Assembly: GCF_028769735.1 (NCBI RefSeq)
Contig: NC_088175.1
Span: 3,472,001-3,536,000 of the forward strand
Direction of reading: 5' to 3'
From: Zonotrichia leucophrys gambelii
Taxonomy: Eukaryota; Chordata; Aves; Passeriformes; Passerellidae
Length of the DNA stretch: 64,000 bases
A model generated the notes under the pieces. It worked only from the letters and a program-made list of their open reading frames with translations, had not been told where the DNA came from and ran no database searches. Shown piece by piece: positions 10,342 to 64,000 of the stretch. The position numbers were made by a program, and so were the translations under genes. Every line of letters starts with the position of its first letter. Position 1 is the first letter of the stretch.

Positions 10342-11799
10342 GCTCTTCAAAGCCCAAGGATGTCCTTGCTGTCCTGGCTCTCCCACACCACATCTGCAGA
10401 ACCCAGCAGATGAGGCTCTACTGCTGAATCTTCACACAACATCCAAAAAAACCACCTGTCTGCTCCAAAGAATGAAAAACTTTGTTCTGAGAAAGGATCC
10501 TGAAACCCTGCTCAAGGCAAAGCGTTCTGCTGTTCCCTGCTGTGCACATGTGGAAAATCAGGCTCTATTTCCCAAAGCAGCTGAGGATGTTGGAGAGCCA
10601 GGCTTGCAGCTGAAGGCTCAGCAGGAAGATGCACAGAGGAGATCATTACTTTTCCCATCTATCCTTTATTTTTCAATTCTAGCAGCTTTCATTATGTTGC
10701 AAATAGTTTTGGCTACAGTTCCACTGCCTCTTATGTTTATTCAGTCAAACAGTTAAAAATTAATGAAGTGGGTGCACTATTGATTTCAAAAGGGCCCTTT
10801 GCACAGCATCCCAACTCAAACACTGCTCCATACTGTCAGGGAAGCCTGGGGAGAGGCAATATTGTCAGTGTGCAATGCAGCCCTGCATTGTAGGCAACAC
10901 AGAAACCTCTGCAGACACAGCACACAAAGCTGCAGAAGGCTTTTTAAGAGAGACATAAGATTTATTGGGTTTTTAAAACACAAAATCCCTCCCTAAAACT
11001 TTTCAACGTAAAAGATTTCTATATACAAGTATCTAAGGGAAAGGTAACCAGGAGATGGAAGTTCTCCCAGTGATTCTCGTTAGGGACTAATATTTTCTTC
11101 CTCTTTCTGTTTTAGTTATTGCTGGCAAGCAATGCCATGTTTTCATCAGCTGCATGTGTTCTGCTTCCTACAGGAGCTGTGCTAATGCAGAGTTCCACGT
11201 GGCACCAGGCAGGCTGGGGGAGGCTGAAGGCAGTGCAGAGAAGGAGGAATTAACATTATTTCTAAAGTGCCAGGAAGGATGCAAAGCTCAGAGAGAACTG
11301 CAGGAGGGAAGGAGGACACTGGTGGAATGAAGGAAAACATCAAAAACTACTTCACAGACACGTAAGCTATATATATATAATCTAAAAAAGAAAAATGTGC
11401 CTAATAATGTATCTGCAATCACATACCTCCTGGGGAATGATCACTTCCAGGCTGGATTCAACCACCATGTTAATAATGGCAACGACACATAACAGCACTA
11501 AAAATTAAATAAAGTATCACCATACAATACGGAGATGTGCTACCTCCATGTTGAAGAGACTTAGGGACTTAAACCAGAGATTCTGGGGGAATAAGGGGGC
11601 TCCTGCTCTTTGGAGAGGGACCTGCTCAGCCATAGGTGTTACAGGACTGATCCAGTCGTGCTCTGAGTCTCCAGTTGCTGACAATTCTGTCATTTTACTG
11701 CACTTAACACCAGTGAGAACAGGCAGTTGAAACAATCCATCCACCAAACACACATCCTCCTCCAAATTAATGCACAAAATGCAGCATCACTGTCACATG

Positions 11800-14700
11800 A
11801 TAAAAGAATGATTTATTAGAGCAACTTTATGATAAAATTATATAAAATAACAATTTGGTTTTTTAAAGACATCCACAATATCACCTTGAAACAAAATGTA
11901 CAGATACTGCCTATAATCCAAACAAAAATAAATTACTGTTCAAAAAAAAACACAACAAACCAAAAGTGGAAAGAAATCAGGGCAGAAGAAACAAATCAAA
12001 ATTATACACAGCATTTCAAGAGGGCGTGGAAAAGAGAAAGTCATTAATTGATTCAAGTTATACAAACGTGTTTCAGCTTTACTCTCAGACAGCTCAGCTT
12101 GCATTTGTGTTGCATGCAAATGGAATGATCCAGTGAACAGTTCAGAACAGCAGAATCAGCAGCATAACAACAGCAGAGAGTGAAATAGGCACAATTCAGC
12201 ACGGGGCACATTGAAAGTGAACAGGTAGTTCTGTCTGGTCTTTGCAAAAGTTATACACATTTACCAACTTCAAAAATAGCTAGTGTGATCTGCAAAACAA
12301 GAAAAAACTAGTAGAGTCTTGCACTTAAATACTTTACACCTTTTTATTTTTTTCTTTTTGTCTCCTTTTTTGTCAGTAGGCTGTATGTAAACATTCCACT
12401 AGTTGTACCTTTATTAAAATACTCAAAGATGATGCAGAGGTTCTTTCCTCCTGGAGCAAGACCACAACATGACACCACCACAGATCCAGCTGGGTCCTCG
12501 CTCCCAAAGCTCCTACACACCCTCACAGGAATTTACATTCACCCCATCAGAACAGAGTAACAGGATTTTACATTTGAAAGCGTCAAACTGAAAAGTTTTC
12601 AAGTATAGTGGAAGAGCTGAGGGCTGGGATTTTGGAAGGTGCTCAGGGCATCAAGCACCCAAAGCGTTACGGAAACCCCAAAAGGACCTGAGCACTTGCT
12701 TCCCCCAAGACTTGAAAAATCCCACCCTTGGTTACATTGCTTTAGTCAAACACAAAACACGCAAAAGCAGTGGCCCAGGAGTGACACACAGGGCAGTGCC
12801 AGCCCTGCCAAGCTCAGTGCAGGGCCCATCCCCAGCTCACAGGAGCAGCAGGAATCTCGTGCACTGACCCTGGGCCCCCCAGAGACACCACTACACATGG
12901 GGCAGGTTCACACTGGAGTCACACAGGCATGGTTCCATGGCTGCATACAGTACTGCTTGTAAGAACCAACAACCAGCAAAGGAGTGGATAGCTCTTTGGC
13001 TTATCTGGAGCAGACAAGTGCAAACCACAGTACAGCAGAAGCAGTGAACACAAGAGAAAATATGTTGCGTTTCATCGTTGACTAGCAACACCTTTTCAAA
13101 TGCAAAGATCCAAGAATGAGCATTGTGTCAGGACACAGAAGCATTTTACAGTTTGGCTGAGTCACAAATAAAACAGATCAAGCTGTGCATCCTCCCTGCC
13201 TTCACACACTCATTTCCAAATTACCAAGAGACACTGATTGTTGCATCCTCATTAGTCACTTGAAGAGGTACTGTATTTTGCAGGTTGATTTAATTGATGC
13301 AAGGTATCTGTGGGCTTGCTCTCTCTAGCTCAGAACAGAGCAACCAAGGGAGAAAAATCCCTCCCTGATGTGTTCAAGAATCAAAGAAGAATCAAGCAAT
13401 TTTCAAGTGAAAGTAAACAGAAGTCCCATCAAGGACACATTGCAGAGAAACAGAATCCACTTGCGCATAGCCATGAAGATGTGGAAATAACAAATAAGCA
13501 GAGAAGTCAGATTTAGGTCTTAGTAATTCACTTGTTTCTACAGCAAAACTGAAACTAACAGCAACACCTTATCTGTGAAGGTCCTTTGACTCCTAGTGAG
13601 TTGGGGTAGCACCTGGTCAGTTCAAACCCTAACTAAGAAGGGCTTGAAAAATTGTGTTTCATATGTCAGGAATGATACCACCACTTATGATATTCACCAA
13701 GGACACAGTCAGGTATTTCAAGAAAAGACAGATCAGAATCAACAACTGAATTAACACATTCAGATAGTGCATATATTACAGGCAGAACAACATCAAGGGC
13801 AAATTCTTTTTATTCTGCATTCATCTACGTGAAATCCAGCAGATTTCTTCATGGAAGGGCATCTCCACACAAGCAGATGAGCTTATAGCCTACTGGAAAT
13901 CTTGGAAGGATATCTGCACCTACTATTTACCAGCCAGCATCTTGCAGGCTCAAAAATAAACTAATGACGTGTTGACATACTCCCATTCTGGGACTGATCC
14001 TGTCTCTGCTGAAATTGATTAAATTTCCTGGCTTCACCAGGAAAGCAATCACCTTCTTCACTAGTAAGGTTAAACACTTTGTGAGCATCCCTATTTAGGT
14101 AAATTATTTTAACAGGTTCCCACAGTTACAACATCCTAGCAGAAAAGCTCAGGTAACTACTGAAGCTAACTAAGGAATCCACTACTCACCCCAAAATATA
14201 GAGTCAGCACACAAGAAGCAGTCAAGCTTGGGAAACCATTTTCACTGGTTAAACTACATACTGTATGAGGGCAAAGTGGAACTCATCTGCTCACCTTTCC
14301 CAGTAAATGTATCCTCCACAGCTACAAAAGAATTTCTTTACCTGATTACTATTTGTTGACCTGGAAGAATGAAAAAGGAATCGATACAAGACAGAAAAAA
14401 CTGGGAGCAAACACATCTGGAAGAGATCCCCTCAAAACCAAAATTTTTGCTCTTAAAGCAAGAAAAATTGCTTAGTGTTTTGCAGTTTAACACAAAGACA
14501 GAATATAAACCCCAACTTTTGTTAAATAAGAAATTGCTCAAACAACTGTACACAATCCTTAGTGTTTCTAGGATTATAATGGACCAAAAATTAAATCCAG
14601 AGACAAAAATCCCAAACGTACCTATACAAGTGCTTGACACTGTTGAACAGTTTCTGAGGAACACCACAATGGTGGCCTCCACAAGCACTTTTGCATTGAA

Positions 14701-15757
14701 AAAAAAATCATAACAGAATTAGCCATAAAGGTGGAGCTACATTGAAGCCATTATTTTTTCAGTGCTGTCAAGTGATTGCACTAGTTCACAGCAACTGTGT
14801 AATTGAGTTTATTCCACGAGCCATAGGAACAGATGGTTTTCTTTGCAATTGGGTAATTGCAAACATCTTAGTCTTTAGCCCAGCCAAGAGCATTTGTAGC
14901 TCATTATGAAAAGACTGTATATTTAAATTAAAAAAGAAAAGCAGCTTTAAGACAGCATTTGTACCAAAATCATGAAAATTTGGCAAGCTAAATTGTAAAA
15001 TATAACTTTTTGCACCTACCCCAGACTTTGGGTCTGAAAGATAATCAAAAACATTAGGTGTATCGGTAGTCTTTACATTCATACCATTATTAACTTTTAC
15101 ACTTTCCCAATAGAAAAAACAAAAGGGTTTATTCTGTCTTGTTTTGGCTTTTGGACTGAAAAACAGATGCACAACTTCAGTGTGGCTTCTTTTTCATGAC
15201 TGCTGAAAGGAAATCTTACACAACTGCAAGTAAGGGTTTCTCTCAGAAACCCATGATATTGCACAATTGTTCTGTTGGATTTGCAAGTTGATTCCAACAG
15301 AATTGTAATGCTTCACTTGTACACTTCAAAAAAATTCAACCAAATAAAACCCAAACAAATATAGTACCAAAAAGGTGTGTTTTTTTTTTTTTCAAATCGA
15401 GCCTCATTACAACTTAATAGTTATAAACAGGCCAATGCAAGAGCACTTTAGCCTCAGCAGTATTGAATGGAAAATATGCAAAGCCTGTTTTCTTATGGCA
15501 CACTGGAAGAATAAATAAATGAGTAATTTAGTAAAAATCAGTTTGCCTCTGTGCTGAGTATGTGCTGCTCCACAGTGCTAGTCTTGTTTAAAAGGCATAC
15601 ACAGACTTTCCATTCACCCTCACAGCATAGATTTTTCTTTTTTGTGCAACATGTTAGCAATCTAAAGAACTGCTCCACACAAACTGTCCACAAACCACTC
15701 ATACACAATACTAATGCAACAGTAGATTACAGTATAACAGCAATACAAAATTTTGTA
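11800..15757 (-). other. CEP170B: Probable CEP170B 3' UTR and polyadenylation region
   Basis: After the stop codon there is ~4 kb of AT-rich sequence with no exon or recognisable repeat. On the coding strand AATAAA occurs near 15125, 14803, 13807, 12408, 12348 and 11813. The last is followed by TGTGACAGTG...TTTTGTGC, a GT-rich stretch of the kind found downstream of poly(A) sites. Which signal is used cannot be told from sequence alone; the UTR could be as short as ~0.6 kb or as long as ~3.95 kb. Confidence 0.4.
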
Positions 15758-56587
<40,830 letters not shown>

Positions 56588-58560
56588 TTAAATACTATTT
56601 ACTGCTCTAAGTAATGGAAGGATAAGCTGTAAATGCTTCCATGGTTGTTTGCAGAATTTGAAGACAATATGCTGTTTTCACGGAGAAGGGAAAAGAAAAA
56701 GTATTTTAAAAAATTGCTGAAGGCTGTCAAGACTATGTCACAATTCCAATAAATTATATCAATACACACTGAACAAAATCAGTCAAACTGAAAGCCTGGG
56801 GGCCAGGATCTGAGCCAGCATGAGCTAGAAGATCTCAATTTTTCAACTGCTGAGGCCAATGGCCTCAACACTAGGGATGCTCCTACTTAGGATCATTTCT
56901 TCCTACTTTTCAAAGAGAAAAAAAATCATTCTCTTGAGTTACAAACCAAACTTGTTCCCAAAAATTTATACTGTTCCCAGGATTATGTCCTGGAATTGAT
57001 TTAAATTTTAGAATGTGTTCCAAGTTAGAGAGAGGTTAGTAAACCTGGAATAAGAAAGAAAGCAACTCCAAGAAAATTTAAATTGTAAACTGGGTTTGAG
57101 TACACTGAACTTAACAGTAATCTGGTGCCACTGGCTTTGTCACAATGCACAAGTAATGCACCTTATCTTCAAAACAGAGTGTGACACTTGAGCAGGCATC
57201 ATGTCAGACTTCTATGAATAATTTTGAAATATGGTGTGTTACAGCTATAAAGACACCAGACTGACTGTTTTTAGACCTGCTGCCTCTCGTAACTTGAATC
57301 CTTGCTGCAGTTGACCTCAAGCAGACACTGGAAGCAGTCACCCCATCAGCACGTACACACAGCACTGAGACCTCCCTGGTACCTCAGGCCAGGGGACGGG
57401 AGAGCAGGGAGACCAGCCAGGCTCCAAGTCAGCTAATCCTCATCCTCCTGGGCACCAACTAACAAGTTCTTGCTGGAAGTTCTTTCCTTTTGCCAAGTAT
57501 AGACAGATAGACACACTGGTTTCCACAGCACCGCTCCCAGCAAGCCATTATCTGGCTTCTTGCAAGCATGCAGAGGCAAAGATTGTTTCAGGCAATTCCT
57601 TGGTGAAAACAAAAGAGGCTTTTTTCACACAAACTGCTACTATTTGCAGGAATTTCTTCTGGCCCTGCCAATATCAAGCACAAGGGAAGTACCACAACAC
57701 CTGAGAAATGGCATCTCCTTCCCCTGGAGAGCATCCATCAGCCCAGGAGACACATCCTCCAGAATAACCCTCAAGTACCAATATGAAGCAGGCACACACC
57801 TGGCCAGAAGACTATCCTTCCACCTTGCAACGTCCCTCAGACTACTCATGACATGTCACCCCAAGCAGAGGCAGTGAGGACAGGGGCAAGTGACTCCAGC
57901 TCCCTCACTAATATAGCTCTCCACATGCTGCTGGACTTCCAAGGAAGCACTTCATGCTTTGCTGCCCAACTGATGCTGCTCATGCAGCAATCACCCCCCA
58001 AAGACACAAACAGAGGTGGGACAGGCAGAGACAACGTGGTTGGGGACACCCTACCTGTGCCTCTGCTATGCTGAGCACTAAACAGGAGAAGCAACACAGA
58101 GCAGGGACACACACAAACCCCTCACCCCAATGCCATCGCCACACCTGATGTTTGAGCCCTGACCTCAAGGCAGAGCAGATTTTAAGCATTTGCAGTGAAG
58201 ACACTGCTTCTCTCTCCTGTTGTCCACAGCAGATGCAGCTCCTCAGTCCATTTTCAGTGACCCACGGCTGTGGCAGGTGTGTGCAGTGCAAGGTAAGGAT
58301 GGTCCAGGTAAGCACAGCTGAGGGACACTGCCCAGGCCCTGCACCTCAGCACATGGCCCTGAGGACAGCAGTGTCTCCATCCTCAGGTACCACAGCAGCT
58401 GATGCTCCACAAGCTGGGGTTGTTCCTGATCTGTCACATGATCCTTCAAAACCTTTGGAGAGATGTGAGCCCAGAGTCTGTCCCACAGCAGTCTGGCTGT
58501 TTGACCACTGTATGGACAGGGCTCCTGGAGGGATCACCACACCTCACCTACATAGCAGAG

Positions 58561-58953
58561 TCTCACAGACATCTTTTAATTAAAATCCTTTCATTAGGAT
58601 TTTTCCTGCTGAAGCTGAGAAGTTTCAGCAACAAAGTGTAAACAATGGTTATCTGCTGCTGTGGAATGCAACAGGTGGATCCGTGATTGGTCGCGTGTGG
58701 ATGTTTGGATTTACTGACCACTCAAAGCAGAGCTAGGTCTTGCTCTCTGCTGAGACACAGACCTTTGTTATTCATTCTTTTCTATTCTTAGCTTAGCTAG
58801 CCTTCTGAGAATTTTTCTTTCTATTTTTTTTAGTATAGTCATAATGTAATATATATGTATATATATCATAAAATAATAAATCAAGCCTTCTGAACATGGA
58901 TTCAATATTCTCGTCTCTCTCTCACCCTGAAGACCCTTGTGACCACTGTCACA
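58561..58953 (+). mobile_element. Solo LTR, same family as 7139-7525 (copy B)
   Basis: 393 bp starting TCTCACAGACAT (the first bases mutated from TGTCACAG) and ending ACTGTCACA, with AATAAATCAAGCC near the 3' end. It shares TATCTGCTGCTGTGGAATGC and CTTAGCTAGCCTTCTGA-like blocks with copy A. Flanks GCAGAG and GCACAG form a 6-bp target duplication with one mismatch. It lies antisense to CEP170B. Confidence 0.88.
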
Positions 58954-61833
58954 GCACAGGGGGATGACCATCCCCTGTCCCTATCCATGGGCATTTATGT
59001 GCTGTGCTTCAAAGACAACCATGCACAGGCAACCATGCAAAGCCCGCCCAGCACAGACGTGGTCTGTCACCCCTGTGATCCCTCTGCTGCTCAAAATTGT
59101 GGATGCACTGTTCCCAATGAGATACAAGGGAATGCTGATAAACTGGTGCAGCAGTGTTTGCTTTAGCTTTTTACAGCACATCATGGAAGCTCATTTAAAG
59201 ATTAACAGATTCTAAAGGCAGAACAAACCATTCAGCTCCCTTCCAAGGGCAGAAAGGTTTCCAGCCCAAAAAGTTAACCCAGACAAAAATTGGGGCAGAT
59301 CTGGTATCTGACTTTAAATGGATCACAGGTCACTTAAAAAGAAGTTTATTTCTGGGAACCAGCTGTCTCCAAAAAATTCAATTTGCCCTGCATCTGACCC
59401 TGGTGTAACTGAGCACAGCCCTTGGTCTGCTGTTCTACAACAGCTGACTTCAGCCACTCAGGGGTCCCCAATCAGATGGGGGTCATCTCGGGGGAGCAGA
59501 CATGTATTCCTGCAACATGATATTCCCCTCCATAAACGCAGAAAGAGGTCACCAAAGGAACCAATTTATGCCACCCTGTTTTCCAAGGAAGTTTCAGCTG
59601 TGTTCAAGAAAGCCTAGGGCAAAGAGAGTCAAAACAACATGCAAAATCTGACCCACAGTCTTCATCCAACCTCTCAGCATCTCTTTAAGAGCACATCAGG
59701 AACAAGGCAAACTGTTATGCATATTGCACTTCTGTGAAATTTCATGCTTTTATGGAGAAGAGAGGAATTTTCTTAGTTTTGTTTACGTTAAGCCAGCAAA
59801 CATCACAGGAACTGGCGGCAGGAGTTCCTAGGGGCCTGTCTCCAAGGAAACTCAACTTAAAGTAACTAAAATCACACCTTATTTATTTTGATGCAGACTT
59901 GCCAAAGGTCACTCTTACTTGAGAACTGAGGTGTGGTTTATTTCAACATCAGTCACATTTAACATAAACTGCTCTTGTGTGCAGTGCCAGCAGCAACTCG
60001 GCGGCTGACGGTGCTCAGAGAGGAGCAGGCTCCCTCAATCCCACTTCCCAAGAGGAGACTAACCAGTTCCCATGCTGGCAACAGCTGGGAGCCCAGGGAC
60101 AGTCACTTCAGCCCAGCAGGCCAGTGGTTTCTAAGGAGTGACCTGCTGAATCACAGAAAGTGATTTAAGAAGCCTGAGTCAACACATTACGGAGCTGCCC
60201 ATGGGTGCAAAGCTCCCAGCCATCTGCAACTTCACTGGAAAGATTTTAGGCATCTATAAATTGAAAGACTGCAATTAAGTTCACTGAGTCACTAACATAA
60301 GAGGACTTCTAGCCTAAATGCACACGTGCACCAAATACTGAGTCTTGCTTAATGATCAGCCATGACCTCCACAACCAAAGGCAAGACTGGTCCGTCAGGA
60401 GTAGACACAGGGGTCCAAAAAAAACCAAAACAAAACAACAGAATTTCCAATAAAGTGTTAATAAGAAACCTCAATTACTTATATCCAGATGTCAAAAGCA
60501 GAAAATAACCAGTATCTCCTTGCAGGTAGTCTGTTTCACCAGAAAAGCACTTGTGATGGGGTGAGCAGCAGTCCTGAGCTATAGGTAAGAGATCCAAACC
60601 AGAGCTGGAGCACCTCAGGGAGCACCTCAGGGGAGGTTGAGAAGGGGAAAAGAAGGAAGAGAGGTATCATTCTCTTAAGCAGTGGTGATCTTCAAGCAAG
60701 AAACAAGGCTACACTCCAAGAGGCTGGACATGAAGGAAGCACATAGCATTCTCACCGTGTCCCAACACTGGACCTGCTATCAAATGAAAACAACTCTCAG
60801 GAAAACACGTGTGCTTTTCTGATTAGGAATATTTACACTTCTCTGCAGGGAGAACATGGGCACTGATTTGTTACTACACTCAGCCCTCATCCAGGGCTGG
60901 AATTTCCAGACATTCAAATCACTTCCTAATATAAGGTTGTGTTGCTTTTCTGTCATACTACCTACCATGCATCATGTTTTAAATACCTAGTAGACAAAAT
61001 GCACACACAGCATATAACTGAGGATGGAGGTACTTTATATTTAGCTCTTCCTTCTTCCATGATCATGTTAAGCAGATGGTACAAAACACAGGAATGGTAC
61101 CTGGGGGTCTGCCAGTCCCACAGTGGTACCAACACCTTGGATCATCAGTTTCCAATCAGCCATAAAAGCAGGCAGCTCACTTGTGATTCTCAAAACTGCA
61201 CACATCATCAAATCAGTGAAATCAGCTTCAAAAGCTTGCAGGAATCTCCACAGAGGCACAAATCACACTGTGGCTACGTGTGCTGCACACACCCTACAGC
61301 TTTGTGTTTGGGGAAGGGTCTGATGCGGAGAACAGGGATCTCAGCATGAAAGCATGACCTGCAGAGATGCCAAACAAAATCCACAAGGCAAAAAGACCTG
61401 CTCAGGAAGGCAGGAGGAGAAATAGAGCCAGACAGCCTGTGCTTCCCCACAGGGCCAGGGAGCAGACTCAGCTCAGCTGTCTGTGCAGATACAGATGCTA
61501 CTTTTTTCTCAGGAGAATTACCATGGGTGAAAATCTACCGGTTGGGGTTGAGATTTGGACCTCAGCCCTGCCAGTGCCGCGAGGCATCCTGGCACTGGAG
61601 ATAAAATAAACAAACATGAGCAGTTTCCCTGTTCCTCACTGCAGTCTGCTGTGCACTTCTGGCACAAAGTAACTGCAGCGTTCTGGTGGCAGCATGCAAT
61701 AAAACAGTTGCTCAAATACTTTCCATAGTGAACAGGTTACATTTCTGCCAGTACTGTGCTCTGCACAAGTGTCCCAGTAAGGAAATATAAACCTCTGCTG
61801 GTGTCCCACTTTAGAATGGAGACAGACAAAACC

Positions 61834-61921
61834 AAATTAAAAAAAACAACAAAACCCCAAAACAAACAAAAAATCTAACAGCAACAACAAAAAACCAAAC
61901 GACCCAAAAAAACAACAACAA
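61834..61921 (+). repeat. A-rich (AAC/AAAC)n-like simple sequence
   Basis: Almost exclusively A and C with CAACAA and AACAAAC units; low complexity. Confidence 0.8.
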
Positions 61922-64000
61922 AAGTCAGTTTCCAGGCACGCTGGCCTGAAATGTGAATTTTGCTCCTCACAAGTAAACATATGCTGGATAACATTTAATG
62001 ACAGATGTGAACACCTCTTTCAGGAGGGGTGCTGGGTCACAGATGGGTCCTTCTCTTTCACCACAAAGCATTTCACAGCGTTGTGTGCACTGGCCCCTCC
62101 AGTACTTTTCCAGAATATCAGCGAATGCTCCATCCTGCCCCAGGCTGGTTGCAAGTGTGTCACCCCTGTGGCAGCCTGATGGCTCCCAGGGGCAGGTGCT
62201 GCCAGCTTCTAATGACTCTGCCTAAGCAGACAAATCTCTTCAGCAAGTGCAGCCACCTCATCCTGGGGCTGGACTCTCTTTACAGCTCCCAGGCTGCAGA
62301 GGCTCCTGCCCTCAGCTCTGCTGCAGCCAAAATCATGGGCTTTGCAGATCTGTGGCTGAAGCAGGGCCTGAGTATTCAAGCAAAAAATAAGGCACTGAAC
62401 AAAAGAGAGAAATCCCTCAGGAAAATGAAACTGTAATCCCCACAGCTTGGCAAAGGGATTTGGAAGCTGGCACAGTTCCCATAAAAACTTAACCCGTTAT
62501 TTTGGGGTAAAATGGGTTTTTGCTCGCTGGTTCCCCATCCCCAAAGCGAAGTGGTTCAAATGACCCAGGGTCAGATCCTGACCACAGGCAGGGAGCATGC
62601 TGCCCACAGATGCACTGGCTTTCCCTTTGTTTTACATGGCCACCCAGGAGGAATGGAAAAGCATCATTTTAGGTGGGACACAAGCCTGAATTTTTATAGT
62701 GCAGCTGAGCTGCTACTGCCTGGATCAGGATCTCATATAAGGAACATACATCTCCCTTTTTTCCCTGCCCACTCCAGAGTGGGACAAACCCTCTCTTGAC
62801 AGTCCAGGCTTCCAGCACCTTGCCAGCTGCATGAAGCCCTCTGAACCCTAATAACCTCCTGCCTTCATTGCCACCATCACCTCTCTCCCTACCCTGCCTC
62901 CAGCAATGATCTCCCCTCCCAGGTCTGCCAGTCTGGATATGCCTCCAGCCTCCTACACCCAAGTGCCACCAGGCATCATAACCTCCTCCCATCAACTGCA
63001 CATTAACAGAACACAATGGGACAAGGAAGAGCCAAAACAACAACTCTAGGCCTGGAAATACAGGATGTGCATCCTTCCTCCCACAGCTGCTGTCCCAGTG
63101 CCTGGAAACACTACCTGTCAAAAAGCAGCACCTTCCCAAGGCTAGATCCATTCCCTTCTGAAAGACACTTACTTCCTTTGTAACACCTAATGAATTACTC
63201 TTGGCAATTCCCAACACCCAGGGACTAACTTAGGTGCTTGTTCACACCCTCTAGATAACTACAGCAAAACAGCACAGGTAGGGCATCTCCCCATCCCGAC
63301 TAGAGCCTCCCACTTCCACCCTACACTGCCATGGTGAAGGAGGTCCACACACAAAAACCAGCAGAGAATCCTCATGGCTTCTTCTGGGAGCTCCCAGTGC
63401 TGGAAATACATGAGCAATGGAGGGATACAACTTCTGTACTGTGTTGAATCCACCTAGGAGGACCAGGAAAAAGATCATCTACCAAGTTCTCACCATCTGC
63501 CTCTTCCCAGCATAACACTGTAGACAACCACACCTATTCACCCTTGTTTATGTATGCACTTCTTAAACTACACAGGACAGACATGGTATTATCAAGTATG
63601 GCCCAGGGAAGGCAGGATACATCAGGTCAATGAAACCTTAATTTGCCCAGATGTCACACACAGGCAGGGTTCATCTTTGCACTCTGTTATTTGTGGAGCA
63701 CGCCGTGCACCCTGCATACCAGACACAGAACAGATCCTGCGGGGAAAAATACCCGGGAACGGCACAATAACAGATTGCATCTTCATGCCTGTGTACACAG
63801 GGGCAGAGCAGGATTACACAGCCAGCCTTCACACTAGTGTGTTGTAACTGCTCTGCAGTTATAAACACTTGACTTAGCAGCCATAAGAACGCTCCTTCAG
63901 TGCCTAGAATGCTTGAAATTCCCTGTCTTTTTAACAAAGATGGAAACACAGTATTGTTACCTTTGTGTGATTCACCACAATGAACTTGTGCGTCCAGCTC

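Larger units (their letters stand above)
6176..11799. other. PLD4-CEP170B intergenic region
   Basis: Between the 5' end of PLD4 and the probable 3' end of CEP170B. It contains LTR copy A, the G-tract, the (AT)n run and the 9951-10341 LTR. Open frames at 9117-9596 and 10172-10756 (plus strand) have no recognisable protein features; the latter starts inside the LTR. Confidence 0.5.

Noticed and set aside
10172..10756. 194-codon plus-strand open frame with a hydrophobic end
   Set aside because: It starts within the 45-bp tandem units of an LTR and shows no recognisable domain; probably chance.
62669..63217. 182-codon minus-strand open frame
   Set aside because: Lies in the first CEP170B intron, Gly/Trp/Arg-rich chance translation without family similarity.
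63962..64000. A possible partial exon at the right edge on the minus strand (open frame containing FIVVNHTK, followed by GTAACA)
   Set aside because: It does not match the CEP170B N-terminal exon in any frame, and only 39 bases are visible. Treated as intronic.

Overview
The window is nuclear DNA from a bird, most likely a passerine. The evidence is intron-rich genes with vertebrate splice sites, a CR1-type LINE relic, and solo LTRs that look like songbird endogenous retroviruses. There is no bacterial-style gene organisation: nearly all open frames over 60 codons that are not listed below are chance frames in introns or antisense shadows of real exons.

Most of the window (about 15.76-64.0 kb, minus strand) is CEP170B (KIAA0284), a large centrosome- and microtubule-associated protein with an N-terminal FHA domain. 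I could place 17 consecutive coding exons. They join in frame without a gap into 4,797 coding bases, which is 1,598 residues plus a stop. They run from the middle of the FHA domain to the natural C-terminus. Only the first coding exon (about 35 residues in the mammalian orthologue) and the 5' UTR lie beyond the right edge. The sequence follows CEP170B rather than its paralogue CEP170 throughout. Two introns are unusual: one inside the FHA region is a U12-type AT-AC intron with near-perfect signals, and one near the C-terminus has a GC donor.

The left end (about 1-6.1 kb, minus strand) carries the 5' part of PLD4, an endolysosomal nuclease of the phospholipase D family. The transmembrane/stem exon and the preceding cytosolic exon are visible, with a candidate first exon and a PU.1-like promoter site upstream. 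The catalytic exons are off the left edge. CEP170B followed on the same strand by PLD4 matches human chromosome 14q32.33.

Between the genes (about 6.2-11.8 kb) are an LTR, an (AT)n microsatellite, and a second LTR with an internal 45-bp duplication. The CEP170B 3' UTR probably fills about 11.8-15.76 kb. CEP170B introns hold two further solo LTRs, a strong inverted repeat, homopolymer runs and a short tandem duplication. I see no tRNA, rRNA, CRISPR array or novel multi-gene system. The points most worth following are the two non-canonical introns, the PLD4 promoter and stem duplication, and the LTR insertions.
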